Shown: positions 35,787-44,719 of the stretch, piece by piece
Layout of the letters: every line of letters begins with the position of its first letter
How positions within the stretch are numbered: the stretch's first letter is position 1
Source of the DNA: CAYNFR01 sp964616755
GTDB taxonomy: Bacteria; Bacteroidota; Bacteroidia; Chitinophagales; Saprospiraceae
Reading direction: 5' to 3'
Length of the DNA: 64,000 nucleotides
Assembly (NCBI GenBank): GCA_964616755.1
Contig: CAZTSI010000008.1
Span: forward strand, 1 to 64,000
Made by a program: the position numbers and the translations under genes
The notes under the pieces: generated by a model
What the model saw: the letters and a program-made list of their open reading frames with translations, nothing else
Databases searched by the model: none
What the model was told of the DNA's origin: nothing

Positions 35787-37139
35787 ATGTTTGAAAATCT
35801 TAGCGACAAACTCGAAGACGCTTTAAAAAGCATCAAAGGTGATGGTAAGTTAACAGAGCTGAATATCGCTCAATCGGTGAAGGAAATTCGTCGTGCACTG
35901 GTAGGGGCCGATGTGAATTATAAGATAGCCAAAGAATTTACTGACAAAGTAAAGGATGAAGCTTTAGGCTCACGTAACGTACTCAAATCGGTTAAGCCTG
36001 GTGAGCTTATGGTCAAAATCGTTCTAGACGAAATGACGGCTCTAATGGGCGGTGAGGCAGTCGGAGTAGACCTCAGTGGCAAACCAACAGTAATCTTAAT
36101 TTCTGGTCTACAAGGTTCGGGAAAAACTACTTTTACCGGTAAACTGGCCAAATGGCTTAAAGAGAAAAAAAAGAAAAACGTCTTACTTGTAGCAGCCGAC
36201 GTATATAGACCCGCAGCCATCGATCAGTTAGGCGTTTTGGCCGGTCAGGTGGGTGTACAAGTATATAAAGAAGAAGATAATAAAAATCCTGTTCAAATCG
36301 CCCAAAACGCGGTGGTCTATGCCACACAAAATAAGTTTGATACCGTTGTCGTCGATACCGCTGGTCGACTCGCCGTAGATGAAGCAATGATGAACGAGAT
36401 TGCCGCTATCAAAGAGGGGATTCAACCAAATGAGACCCTTTTTGTGGTAGACTCTATGACTGGACAAGATGCAGTTAACACAGCTAAGGCGTTCAACGAT
36501 CGAATTGACTTCGATGGGGTAGTATTGACGAAGTTAGATGGGGATACGCGTGGTGGTGCAGCCCTTTCTGTTAGATATACCGTCGGGAAACCCATTAAAT
36601 TTATTAGCACAGGCGAAAAGATGGATGCCCTTGACATGTTCTATCCAGATAGAATGGCGCAGCGCATCTTAGGTATGGGCGATATTATTTCCTTTGTCGA
36701 AAGAGCTCAAGACCAATTTGATCAAGAAGAAGCAAAGCAGCTTGAAAAGAAAATCAAAAAGAACAAATTCGATTTTAATGATTTTCTAAAACAAGTTGAG
36801 CAAATTAAGCGAATGGGTGACCTTAAAGGGGTTATGAATATGATCCCTGGCATGAATAAAGTGACAAAAAACGTTGATATTGATAATAATGCTTTCAAAA
36901 AAGTGGAGGCTATTATTCATTCAATGACACCAAACGAGCGCTCGAACCCTGAATTGCTCAATATGAGTCGAAAGAAGCGTATCGCCGCTGGTTGTGGTCA
37001 AAATTTGCACGAAATCAACATGTTCTTGAAGCAATTCGAGCAGATGCGTAAAATGATGCACATGATGAGCCAAGGCAATAATATGCAGCGTATGATGGAG
37101 CAAATGCAAAAAATGGGCGGTGGTCCGAAGGGTTTTTAG
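35787..37139 (+). CDS. ffh: signal recognition particle protein Ffh
   Basis: Ffh is the SRP54 GTPase that binds signal sequences and the SRP RNA (found here at 51.85 kb). At 450 residues it has the helical N domain, then the G domain with GLQGSGKTTFTGKLA (about residues 107-121), VDTAGRL and TKLDGDTRGGAAL. A C-terminal M domain is extremely methionine-rich over the last 30 residues. It is followed 49 bp later by tpiA on the same strand. Confidence 0.97.
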   Translation: MFENLSDKLEDALKSIKGDGKLTELNIAQSVKEIRRALVGADVNYKIAKEFTDKVKDEALGSRNVLKSVKPGELMVKIVLDEMTALMGGEAVGVDLSGKPTVILISGLQGSGKTTFTGKLAKWLKEKKKKNVLLVAADVYRPAAIDQLGVLAGQVGVQVYKEEDNKNPVQIAQNAVVYATQNKFDTVVVDTAGRLAVDEAMMNEIAAIKEGIQPNETLFVVDSMTGQDAVNTAKAFNDRIDFDGVVLTKLDGDTRGGAALSVRYTVGKPIKFISTGEKMDALDMFYPDRMAQRILGMGDIISFVERAQDQFDQEEAKQLEKKIKKNKFDFNDFLKQVEQIKRMGDLKGVMNMIPGMNKVTKNVDIDNNAFKKVEAIIHSMTPNERSNPELLNMSRKKRIAAGCGQNLHEINMFLKQFEQMRKMMHMMSQGNNMQRMMEQMQKMGGGPKGF

Positions 37140-37188
37140 ACATATACCGAGAATTAGTTTTTAAGATTTAAACAGAAATAACACGCTA

Positions 37189-37938
37189 ATGTCAAGAAGA
37201 AAAATAGCTGCAGGTAATTGGAAAATGAACACCTTAAGCTCTGAGGCCAAGCAATGGCTTACAGCCTTTGCTCAGAGAAAGTTGGACAGTAAGACAGAAA
37301 TCGTGATATGTGCGCCATTTACACATCTTTATGCCCTTTATTCTCTTGGATTAGATCAAATTCGACTTGGGGCACAAGATATTTATACAAAAGATAGTGG
37401 TGCGTACACAGGGGAGATTTCAGGGGCAATGCTAAAGGATGTAGGAGCCACGCACGTGATTATTGGACATAGTGAGCGACGAGAATATTTTCAAGAGACG
37501 AATGAATTTTTAGCCGCAAAGCTGAGACATGCTATAGAGCACGATTTAGTGCCTATATTTTGTTGTGGTGAGAGTCTTGATGTGCGCAAGTCCAAGAAGC
37601 ATGAAGCATATGTCATAGCACAATTGCAAGAGTCATTAAAGGATTTTGACGAGGCAGCACTAAGTAATCTTGTTATAGCTTACGAACCCATTTGGGCGAT
37701 CGGTACGGGCGAGACGGCGAGTCCTGAGCAAGCACAAGAAATGCATGAAGCTATCAGAACATGGCTCAAAATACGATTTTCGAGTGTTTTTGCCCAAAGT
37801 ACTCCGATTTTATATGGTGGTTCTGTTAAGGCTAATAATGCGGTAGAGCTTTTTGCTCAAAAAGATATTGATGGTGGCTTAGTCGGTGGGGCTAGTCTGG
37901 TGGTAGATGAATTTGCAGCGATCTGTAACGCTTTTTAA
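37189..37938 (+). CDS. tpiA: triose-phosphate isomerase
   Basis: A 249-residue glycolytic enzyme that interconverts dihydroxyacetone phosphate and glyceraldehyde 3-phosphate. Asn10 and Lys12 (GNWKMN), the catalytic His segment IIGHSERREYF, the catalytic Glu segment AYEPIWAIGTG, and the phosphate-binding YGGSVKANN are all intact. Its end overlaps the convergent SRPBCC gene by 4 bp. Confidence 0.97.
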   Translation: MSRRKIAAGNWKMNTLSSEAKQWLTAFAQRKLDSKTEIVICAPFTHLYALYSLGLDQIRLGAQDIYTKDSGAYTGEISGAMLKDVGATHVIIGHSERREYFQETNEFLAAKLRHAIEHDLVPIFCCGESLDVRKSKKHEAYVIAQLQESLKDFDEAALSNLVIAYEPIWAIGTGETASPEQAQEMHEAIRTWLKIRFSSVFAQSTPILYGGSVKANNAVELFAQKDIDGGLVGGASLVVDEFAAICNAF

Positions 37939-38405
37939 GATTTCTTGCCAAACATTTTTTCAACTGCCTCAATGCGGTAATTGAAGATTTTTTCAAGGTT
38001 AGGTCTGACCAAAATAGGGTGTGCCAAATGCCCCAAAATGCCCATCGGTGGTAAATAATGAACTAAATCTGTCATCAATACACCATCCTCTACTTCATCA
38101 AAGAAATGTTTATGGTGCCAAAAACTGTATGGCCCGTACCGCTGCTCATCGACAAAATAATGGGGGGCATCTATATGAGTAATTTCAGTTGTCCATTTTA
38201 ATGGTATACCCAACAATGGCCTTACTTTATAATTTATGATTTGACCGGCATACATAGTTTCGAGTTCATCAGAAGGAGTTAACACTTCAAAACCTAGCTC
38301 TTTAGGAGTAATCTTTTGTAAGTTGGCGGGTTTTGAGAAGAAATCCCATGCCATCGATAAACTTATAGGAACAAATTGTTTCCGCTTCAATTGGTAGGTT
38401 TTCAT
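37935..38405 (-). CDS. SRPBCC (START-like) ligand-binding domain protein
   Basis: A 156-residue protein with the helix-grip fold of the SRPBCC/polyketide cyclase-like superfamily. Similar proteins are often annotated as 'cell division inhibitor', without real support. Visible segments are SMAWDFFSKPANLQKITP at the N-terminus, PLKWTTEITHIDAP, FVDEQRYGPYSFWHHKHFFDE and the long C-terminal helix. It probably binds a hydrophobic ligand. It stands alone. Confidence 0.78.
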   Translation of the reverse strand: MKTYQLKRKQFVPISLSMAWDFFSKPANLQKITPKELGFEVLTPSDELETMYAGQIINYKVRPLLGIPLKWTTEITHIDAPHYFVDEQRYGPYSFWHHKHFFDEVEDGVLMTDLVHYLPPMGILGHLAHPILVRPNLEKIFNYRIEAVEKMFGKKS

Positions 38406-38529
38406 AATGGATCTCTATGCAGATGAATCTTGATGCCTTAGCGGCAATGAATACGTATAACCGAAATAAAGAGCTTAAGTTCACAAGCTTTTAGGCCCGA
38501 AGTATGAAAATAATGTAGACTTGAGATAG

Positions 38530-38569
38530 TACATTTGGGCTATAAAGTTGATCTTACTTTTAGGATCAA
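38530..38569 (+). promoter_or_regulatory. candidate -7 element followed by an inverted repeat
   Basis: TACATTTG (38530-38537) matches TAnnTTTG, 45 bp before the AhpD-like gene. Just downstream, TTGATC (38548-38553) and GATCAA (38564-38569) form an inverted repeat with a 10-base spacer that would lie at the transcript start. It may be an operator or a 5' hairpin. Confidence 0.35.
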
Positions 38570-38581
38570 TGTAAGTACAGT

Positions 38582-39205
38582 ATGTCTTACCCTCAAAAAG
38601 AAATAAGTATGGCAAACCCTCTAGTCAATCCTATAAATCGCGACATGAACAAAGAAGCTGCGAATATGGCTGCATTTTATGAAGAAACATTAGGGTTTAC
38701 GCCAAATAGCCTCTTTACCATGATGCATAGGCCAAGAATTGCCCACGCTTTTTTGGAAATGAACCAAGCAGTGATGGAAAACAATGGACGTGTGACAAGT
38801 GGTCTAAAACGACTTATTGCATATCTATCGAGTATGACAGCGGGCTGTCGTTATTGCGAAGCGCACGCTATTAGAGCAGCTGCGAGGTATGGTTCAGAAG
38901 AGGATAAGCTCTATCATATATGGGAATATAAGACATATCCGGCGTTTAGCCCAGCAGAAAGAGCGGCATTTGAGTTAGCTGTGGCAGCATCATCAATACC
39001 AAACGCCGTCAATGAAGAAGTAGCGAATGAGCTGAGGAAATATTGGGATGATGGTGAAATAGTGGAGATCATGGGAGTTATTTCTCTTTTTGGTTATCTA
39101 AACCGTTGGAATGACAGCATGGGAACTCACTTAGAAACTCCCGCAGAAAATGATGCTAAAAAATATCTAGCCGATAATCACTGGCAAGTAGGTAAACATA
39201 AATAA
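38582..39205 (+). CDS. carboxymuconolactone decarboxylase/AhpD-like protein
   Basis: A 207-residue all-helical protein of the AhpD/carboxymuconolactone decarboxylase superfamily. The redox or catalytic motif is MTAGCRYCEAHAIRAA, with CxxC followed by His in the AhpD manner. An internal ATG at residue 10 (MANPLV) is a possible alternative start. It precedes an FAD-binding oxidase by 14 bp, so the two are probably one transcript. The CxxC-His suggests peroxide-linked thiol chemistry, but the substrate is not known. Confidence 0.85.
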   Translation: MSYPQKEISMANPLVNPINRDMNKEAANMAAFYEETLGFTPNSLFTMMHRPRIAHAFLEMNQAVMENNGRVTSGLKRLIAYLSSMTAGCRYCEAHAIRAAARYGSEEDKLYHIWEYKTYPAFSPAERAAFELAVAASSIPNAVNEEVANELRKYWDDGEIVEIMGVISLFGYLNRWNDSMGTHLETPAENDAKKYLADNHWQVGKHK

Positions 39206-39219
39206 GAAGAAATCAATAA

Positions 39220-40599
39220 ATGATGATTATTGAAGCCATTAAACAAGTTGTAGATGCTGAGCGAGTCTTACAAGGTGATGCGTTAGCGGAACGATACGAG
39301 CATATTTGGAGCATGGATACGCCGTTGAGAGCATTCGCAATGGTATTGCCCAACACCACAAAGGAACTTTCAGAAATCATGGCCCTTTGCCATCAACATA
39401 ATCAAGCAGTGGTAATACATGGCGGCTTGACCAATCTTACTGGTGCCACGGTTACGTCGCCTGAGGAGATAGCTATTTCTCTTGAACGCATGAACAAAAT
39501 CATAGAAATTGACTCGCAGAGTCGCACAATGACAGTTGAAGCAGGCGTGATTTTAGAACAAATACATGTAGCCGCAGAAAATGAAAATTTATTATTCCCG
39601 TTGAGTTTTGGCGCAAAAGGTAGTGCACAGATAGGTGGGATTATTGCAACGAATGCGGGGGGCTTGAGGGTGTTAAGGTATGGTATGACGCGCAATCTAA
39701 TATTAGGTCTTGAAGTGGTCATGGCTGATGGTACGATCATCAATTCGCTAAAGAAGATCATAAAGGACAATTCAGGTTATGATTTGAAAAACATTTTTAT
39801 CGGGGCAGAGGGCACTTTGGGGGTGGTAACCAAGGCTGTTTTGAAATTATCTGAAGCTCCGGTCAGTCGTGTGAGTGCATTCGTTGGTTTGTATGAATAT
39901 ACTTCTGTGGTTCGTTTATTAAAATTTATGGATAAGGGGTTGGCTGGAACTTTGACGGGATTCGAACTTATCTGGCAAGACTGTTATATTGCGATGACCT
40001 CGCCTCCAGCCATGATGAAACCACCCTTGGCGATCGATTATCCGTTTTACGTCTTGATTGATTGCTTAGGCAGTGATCAAGATGGCGATGTGCAGAGAAT
40101 GGAGACCTTATTAGAAGAGGCGATGGAAAATGATTGGATAGCCGATGCTGCTTTGGCAACGAATCAGGCTGATTTACACTGGTTTTGGACGATTCGTGAA
40201 GATGTTGGCATATTTGTATCACAACATACCTACAGTCAACATTTTGATATAAGTCTCCCCCTTCCTCATATAGGTAATGTGCTGGCAACCATTACCGAAC
40301 GCTTGCTCGGCCATGATGATATTGATAAGGTGTATGTCTTCGGTCATGTGGCTGATGGCAATATTCACGTAATCGCAGGAAAAAGGAAAAACAATCCAGA
40401 ATTGACAAGCTGGATCAACGATGTTGTTTATTCACCTCTAGCGGATATTGGTGGCTCTATCTCTGCGGAACACGGTATTGGGCTACACAAAAAAAAGTAC
40501 CTTCCGATTTCGAGAACAAAGGAAGAAATCAACCTTATGCGACAGATAAAAGGTCTTTTAGACCCCAAAAATATACTGAATCGAGATAAAATCTTCTAA
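39220..40599 (+). CDS. FAD-binding oxidase, GlcD/D-lactate dehydrogenase type
   Basis: A 459-residue flavoenzyme of the FAD-linked oxidase C family. The N-terminal PCMH FAD domain has VVIHGGLTNLTGATV, the loop LSFGAKGSAQIGGIIATNAGG, and IIKDNSGYDLKNIFIGAEGT. The C-terminal substrate domain carries FGHVADGNIHV and the metal/substrate motif SAEHGIGLHKKKYL. It probably oxidises a 2-hydroxy acid such as glycolate or D-lactate. No GlcE or GlcF is adjacent, so it is likely the single-subunit type. Confidence 0.9.
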   Translation: MMIIEAIKQVVDAERVLQGDALAERYEHIWSMDTPLRAFAMVLPNTTKELSEIMALCHQHNQAVVIHGGLTNLTGATVTSPEEIAISLERMNKIIEIDSQSRTMTVEAGVILEQIHVAAENENLLFPLSFGAKGSAQIGGIIATNAGGLRVLRYGMTRNLILGLEVVMADGTIINSLKKIIKDNSGYDLKNIFIGAEGTLGVVTKAVLKLSEAPVSRVSAFVGLYEYTSVVRLLKFMDKGLAGTLTGFELIWQDCYIAMTSPPAMMKPPLAIDYPFYVLIDCLGSDQDGDVQRMETLLEEAMENDWIADAALATNQADLHWFWTIREDVGIFVSQHTYSQHFDISLPLPHIGNVLATITERLLGHDDIDKVYVFGHVADGNIHVIAGKRKNNPELTSWINDVVYSPLADIGGSISAEHGIGLHKKKYLPISRTKEEINLMRQIKGLLDPKNILNRDKIF

Positions 40600-40644
40600 G
40601 ACAAACTGTTTAGCCAACGAATAGCTTGGATTTGATTTGTGAGC

Positions 40645-40728
40645 TTGACAAATTTTTAGTTTTTTTGTATTAAAAATGATGCATTTTAGTTACGATAATT
40701 TGATAAATCTATACATTTGACAAATTTT
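40645..40728 (+). repeat. two copies of TTGACAAATTTT upstream of the AsnC-type regulator
   Basis: The 12-base sequence TTGACAAATTTT occurs at 40645-40656 and 40717-40728, exactly 72 bp apart, with a related TTGATAAAT between them near 40700. This 245-bp gap holds nothing else that I recognise. Spacing of about seven helical turns could suit a wrapped Lrp/AsnC autoregulator. Confidence 0.45.
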
Positions 40729-40844
40729 ATTTTATAACTTCCCAATTTTATGTAGAAATCGGTGAGATTTGAAGATTGCCGTCATTGTAAATATAGAATA
40801 GAACAAATAAATTATCCAAAGCAAACATAAATCCAAGCCTTCTC

Positions 40845-41327
40845 ATGAATCCATTAGATATCAAGTTAGACAATATAGACCTTAAGATCTTACGACTCTT
40901 GCAAGAAAATAGTAAAATAACCAATTTAGATTTGAGCAAGCGAATAGGTTTGTCGCCAGCGCCGACTTTAGAGAGAGTCAAAAAATTAGAACAAAGTGGG
41001 GTCATCCAAAGTTATCATGCCAAAGTTGATGGACGCAAACTTGGGTTGACCGTGAGCACATTTGTATTAGTTTCGCTAGCATGGCAAAAGGATAATGCAC
41101 TAGAAAATTTCATCAATAAGATTCAGAATATTGACGAAGTGACTGAATGTTATATAATTACAGGAGATGGTGATGCGCTCTTGAGAATTATCTGTGCTGA
41201 TATGACTGCTTATGAGCAATTGTTGTTTAAGAAACTATCACAGATAGAAGAAGTAGAGCGCTTAAAAACACTTATGACATTATCAAAAGTGAAAAAATCG
41301 AAAATTCTACCTTTCGACTACCAATAA
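40845..41327 (+). CDS. Lrp/AsnC family transcriptional regulator
   Basis: A 160-residue regulator. The N-terminal winged helix-turn-helix is LDNIDLKILRLLQENSK followed by LSKRIGLSPAPTLERVKKLE; the C-terminal RAM ligand-binding domain includes TECYIITGDGDALLRI. It may sense an amino acid. The upstream repeats suggest autoregulation. It is transcribed in the same direction as the TraB gene, 55 bp before it. Confidence 0.92.
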   Translation: MNPLDIKLDNIDLKILRLLQENSKITNLDLSKRIGLSPAPTLERVKKLEQSGVIQSYHAKVDGRKLGLTVSTFVLVSLAWQKDNALENFINKIQNIDEVTECYIITGDGDALLRIICADMTAYEQLLFKKLSQIEEVERLKTLMTLSKVKKSKILPFDYQ

Positions 41328-41382
41328 ATAGAACATGACTGCTTGAAGTTTATTCTAGCACTTAATTATCTTAATCTAGCAA

Positions 41383-42159
41383 TTGACGGATTCGGTATTT
41401 TGGAAAATTTCTAGACCAGAAAGCCCTGAACACTATTCTTTAGTTTTTGGGACAATTCATTTGTATATTGATGAGTTCGAACCCATAGTCGTTAAGGCTA
41501 CGGAGAATATGCGTAGGTTCAAATACTTTTTTGCAGAGTCTAATCTCGATTTAATAAAGGAGCTACGTATGCCATTGGTCGATTCTAAAGAGGTTCAAAC
41601 CCACCTAACTAAGTCGCAGCAGGCACGCATTCAAAGTGCATTGAAAAAATACATAAAGTTAGATTGGTGTAATGTATCAGCATTAAGACCTTTATTCATC
41701 ATCGCTCTAATTCAACGAACGTTGCTTAGTGAAAGGGTTAAGGATAAATCGATCGATGAATTATTATGGCAGAAAGCAGCTTCATTCGAAATGATATGCA
41801 GTGGTATAGAAACGGCTGAAGAACAATCTAGATACCTAGACCATATGCCCTTAGAAGACGAATATCACGAACTTTTCAAGATATCTACCCATATATCTAA
41901 ATCACGAAAGAAGCTGGTCGACATGTTAAGTATGTATGAACAAGAGCAGGTGCAGACAATTTATAGAATGACCCGTGAAAGCTTAGGAAAGAATCGTAAA
42001 CTCATGATCATTCAGCGAAATCAGTTATTGGCCAAACGTATAATCCTACAACATGATCAGAACGAAGCCTTCTTTTGTTTTGGCGCGGGTCATCTGTCAG
42101 GCAAGTATGGCGTATTGAGATTCTTAAAGCAAAGAGGATTTGAAATAAAAGCTATGTAA
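41383..42159 (+). CDS. TraB/GumN family protein
   Basis: A 258-residue protein of the TraB/GumN superfamily. The first GTIHL motif (FGTIHLY, near residue 26) and the terminal GAGHLSGKYGV motif are both present. These frame two halves of the EreA-like fold. It has no signal peptide, unlike many GumN proteins. The start is TTG at 41383; no in-frame ATG lies before the GTIHL motif. It runs into gldC after 53 bp. Confidence 0.8.
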   Translation: MTDSVFWKISRPESPEHYSLVFGTIHLYIDEFEPIVVKATENMRRFKYFFAESNLDLIKELRMPLVDSKEVQTHLTKSQQARIQSALKKYIKLDWCNVSALRPLFIIALIQRTLLSERVKDKSIDELLWQKAASFEMICSGIETAEEQSRYLDHMPLEDEYHELFKISTHISKSRKKLVDMLSMYEQEQVQTIYRMTRESLGKNRKLMIIQRNQLLAKRIILQHDQNEAFFCFGAGHLSGKYGVLRFLKQRGFEIKAM

Positions 42160-42212
42160 GTCTTTTTGGGCAAGATCGATTATTATTGCAAAGTGAAAAT
42201 TAATTCATACAA

Positions 42213-42554
42213 ATGAAGAAAGCTAAAATTACACTAGACGTACAACTGGATGAAGATCAAATACCTATCGAAATAAAGTGGGATAGTAGCGATGATCCTA
42301 AAGAGAAAATAGGTGAATCCAAAGCATTTCTATTGTCAATATTTGAAAAGGAGTCGTTGGAAACCTTAAGGATTGATCTATGGACGAAAGAGCTTGAAGT
42401 GGGAGAGATGAATAGACTAGTTTATTATACGCTTAAAGGTCTCGCAGAAACCTACCATAGAGCAACGAATGATGATCGATTAGCCAATGATTTGGGACGG
42501 TTTGCTCAATATTTTGGAGAAGAGACTCAGGTAGTTCCTAGAGAAAAGAACTGA
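42213..42554 (+). CDS. gldC: gliding motility protein GldC
   Basis: A 113-residue cytoplasmic protein matching Bacteroidota GldC: DVQLDEDQIPIEIKWDSSD near the start, LRIDLWTKELEVGEMNR in the middle, and DLGRFAQYFGEET at the end. In Flavobacterium GldC supports gliding and type IX secretion but is not strictly essential. No other gld genes are in this window. Confidence 0.92.
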   Translation: MKKAKITLDVQLDEDQIPIEIKWDSSDDPKEKIGESKAFLLSIFEKESLETLRIDLWTKELEVGEMNRLVYYTLKGLAETYHRATNDDRLANDLGRFAQYFGEETQVVPREKN

Positions 42555-42633
42555 TTATCAAGTAAAAACATATTAATATTTTATTATATTAAATAAATAA
42601 TATATATGTTTGTGCGCAAGAAACGGCAGCACT

Positions 42634-43374
42634 ATGCATATATTGACACAGAGATTTATAGACGTTTTTAATCATCTGCGCCAAACGGGTGCTGTAAAGT
42701 CCGCTCGCCAATATGCTCTTGAGTTAGGCACTTATCCTCAGACCTTAAATGAACTATTAAAAGGCAGGCGAGAGGTCACCCTCGATATGATTGTATCCGT
42801 CAGCGAAAAGTATGATGTCAACCCATCATATTTGCTGAAAGGGGAAGGTGGATTGATGCGCCAAAAAGAGACGACTGAGGGGCTTTTAAATATCGATTAT
42901 TTGAGTTCATTTTCGTATCACAGTTACGTTCAATTTCAAAGCAAAGGAGACGGTCATAATGGGTTAGTCCAATTGCGCTTACCGGCGCTGTTGGTAGAAG
43001 CCATGCCTAATCTACTCGCGATTCAAGTAAACGAATCGTGTATTCAGTTGAATGTTCGCTCCGGGGACATAATTTATTGCAGCCTTGTCAATGAAGAAGT
43101 AGTGCTCCACGCCTTGCAGCTAGACACATTTTATGTTGTGGTTACTCAGAATACCATTTGCCTTGCTAGTTATCAAGGCAAATCGCTCTATGATCATTTT
43201 AAATGGTCTAATGAAACTGGCCATTTCACCGTACTCAACAAGGATCTACTACAAGTATGGATGCCCAAATCAAGATTGTCGAAATCTCATCTGAATAAAA
43301 TGACATATACAGTGGATGAACAGAATAAGAAGGCTCATTTTTCACGTATCGAAGCACAACAAAAGGCCTTTTAG
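42634..43374 (+). CDS. XRE-type HTH transcriptional regulator
   Basis: A 246-residue protein. The N-terminal XRE-type domain reads ARQYALELGTYPQTLNELLKG, then SVSEKYDVNPSYLLKGEG, the form common in Bacteroidota. The C-terminal part resembles a peptidase-S24/phage-repressor-like beta fold without a clear Ser-Lys dyad. I chose the ATG at 42634 over a TTG at 42610. The preceding 80 bp are very AT-rich. It converges on the methyltransferase remnant. Confidence 0.8.
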   Translation: MHILTQRFIDVFNHLRQTGAVKSARQYALELGTYPQTLNELLKGRREVTLDMIVSVSEKYDVNPSYLLKGEGGLMRQKETTEGLLNIDYLSSFSYHSYVQFQSKGDGHNGLVQLRLPALLVEAMPNLLAIQVNESCIQLNVRSGDIIYCSLVNEEVVLHALQLDTFYVVVTQNTICLASYQGKSLYDHFKWSNETGHFTVLNKDLLQVWMPKSRLSKSHLNKMTYTVDEQNKKAHFSRIEAQQKAF

Positions 43375-43382
43375 TCAAAAGC

Positions 43383-43835
43383 TTATCTCCAAAGCCCAAG
43401 TTTACAAGAGTGACGTTTGGTAGATATTGAGGCAGCGATTTTTCCCTTTATTCCAGAATGGTGAAGGATTAATCCGGCAGAAAAGACATCTAAGCAGACG
43501 TTATACTCATGCTTACCCTGAACTAGCTTACACCATCGAGAATAAGCATCCTTGGATTCTCGAATGTCGCCGACATAATATCCTTCTATCAATAAGGTTT
43601 CAGTACCGTCCCGTTTCAAAGAGCTTTCATCAAAATCTCTTATGTCCAGATAGTGCAAATAGCTCTGAGGCTCAATTGAATGAATTAGTTGGTGGATATA
43701 GGAAAATTCATCTTCTGAGCTACAAAAGGATTGAAGACGCCATTGACTAATTAGCTGAAATAAAAATGGTGAGTCTAATTCATGCGGCGTTTTGGCGGAC
43801 AATAGCCATCGTAGATATGAGAAGCTCAAAAACAT
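43383..43835 (-). pseudogene. SAM-dependent methyltransferase remnant lacking its SAM-binding core
   Basis: The 150-codon reading frame keeps the two ends of a Bacteroidota class I methyltransferase family. The N-terminal YLRWLLSAKTPHELDSPF corresponds to the family's YLxxLxxAxTxHGVHSPF opening. The C-terminal IRESKDAYSRWCKLVQ...VCLDVFSAGLIL corresponds to its late DIHWSxEMxxAW...DxFxxGLVFF part. Between them only about 50 residues remain where the family has about 150, and the glycine-rich motif I (ExGxGLG type) is missing. The frame is still open, so it may be a shortened protein. No methyl transfer is expected. Confidence 0.6.
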
Positions 43836-43849
43836 AAAATGAAAGCCAT

Positions 43850-43883
43850 AAAAAAAAGGAGCGACCATGATCGCCCCTTTTTA
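43850..43883 (-). terminator. terminator after tRNA-His
   Basis: On the minus strand GGGGCGA and TCGCTCC form a stem with one C-A mismatch around a short loop, followed by eight T. It lies 2-36 bp after the tRNA 3' end. Confidence 0.75.
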
Positions 43884-43885
43884 TG

Positions 43886-43960
43886 GGTGGATGATGGGAC
43901 TTGAACCCACGACCCCTGGAACCACAATCCAGTGCTCTAACCAGCTGAGCTACAACCACC
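43886..43960 (-). tRNA. tRNA-His (GTG anticodon)
   Basis: The minus strand folds as a cloverleaf: acceptor GTGGTTG, D-arm AGCTCAGCTGGTTAGAGC, anticodon stem CTGGA/TCCAG with loop TTGTGGT (anticodon GTG), variable loop, T-arm with GGTTCAAGT, and 3' acceptor strand CATCCAC with C73. An extra G precedes G1 (genomic G-1), the histidine identity element. The acceptor stem has one T-T mismatch at the fifth pair. CCA is not encoded. A terminator follows. Confidence 0.95.
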
Positions 43961-44108
43961 GTTTTAAAACGAAATGCAAATAAAGGTATAGTTAACGATA
44001 CTTTCAAATTTTTTGTAGTGACGATTGCTCACTTTTTCTTTAACCTTTAATGAGGATGGAACTTGATAGATTAGTGGTAATTTAGCGGTTAAATTAAGTT
44101 TTGTCATC

Positions 44109-44654
44109 TTGCACCATTCAGACGAGGAAATAATTGGGTTATTAGCTAAAGGAGATCAAAGAGCGATCAGCATCATCTTTGATCAGTTTTTTGACTATCT
44201 GTGTGGGGTGGTTTACAGAGTGCTTGGTGATTATGAAAACTCAAGAGACATAGTGCAAGACATATTTTTGGATCTTTGGAAAAAGCAAGAGGCCATTAAT
44301 ATACAAACTTCTCTCAGAGCCTATTTGCGTCGTGCGGCCATTAATCGATCTTTAAATTTCATTCGCAAGACAAAAATAGCCTTAGATAATGATGACGAGA
44401 TGTTGTTAGAGATGCCAGACAAAGGGGTAAGCGGACAACAAGAAATGGAGAGATCTGAGCTCGAAGTCCGAATTCAGGAGGCAATCGATAAGTTGCCACC
44501 AAAATGCAAAATAGTTTTTAGCCTTAGTCGATTCGAGGAGCTATCGTATCAGGAAATTGCTAACACGCTGGATATCAGTATAAAAACAGTCGAAAATCAA
44601 ATTTCTAAAGCTTTAAGAATCATGAGAACCGAGTTGGCTCAATATTTGGAATAA
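44109..44654 (+). CDS. ECF RNA polymerase sigma factor, FecI-like
   Basis: A 181-residue sigma-70 family ECF factor. Region 2 includes FDQFFDYLCGVVYRVLGD and DIVQDIFLDLWKK; region 4 has FEELSYQEIANTLDISIKTV followed by the recognition-helix end ENQISKALRIMR. TTG at 44109 gives the usual short N-terminus (HHSDEEIIGLL). It precedes a FecR anti-sigma gene by 65 bp and an STN-type TonB receptor, the standard cell-surface signalling arrangement. It should direct transcription of the receptor genes. Confidence 0.93.
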   Translation: MHHSDEEIIGLLAKGDQRAISIIFDQFFDYLCGVVYRVLGDYENSRDIVQDIFLDLWKKQEAINIQTSLRAYLRRAAINRSLNFIRKTKIALDNDDEMLLEMPDKGVSGQQEMERSELEVRIQEAIDKLPPKCKIVFSLSRFEELSYQEIANTLDISIKTVENQISKALRIMRTELAQYLE

Positions 44655-44719
44655 ATAATTTTTATGAGAAGTAGGGGTAATGATCAACAATTATGTCATA
44701 ATGATGTAACCATTTTGTG

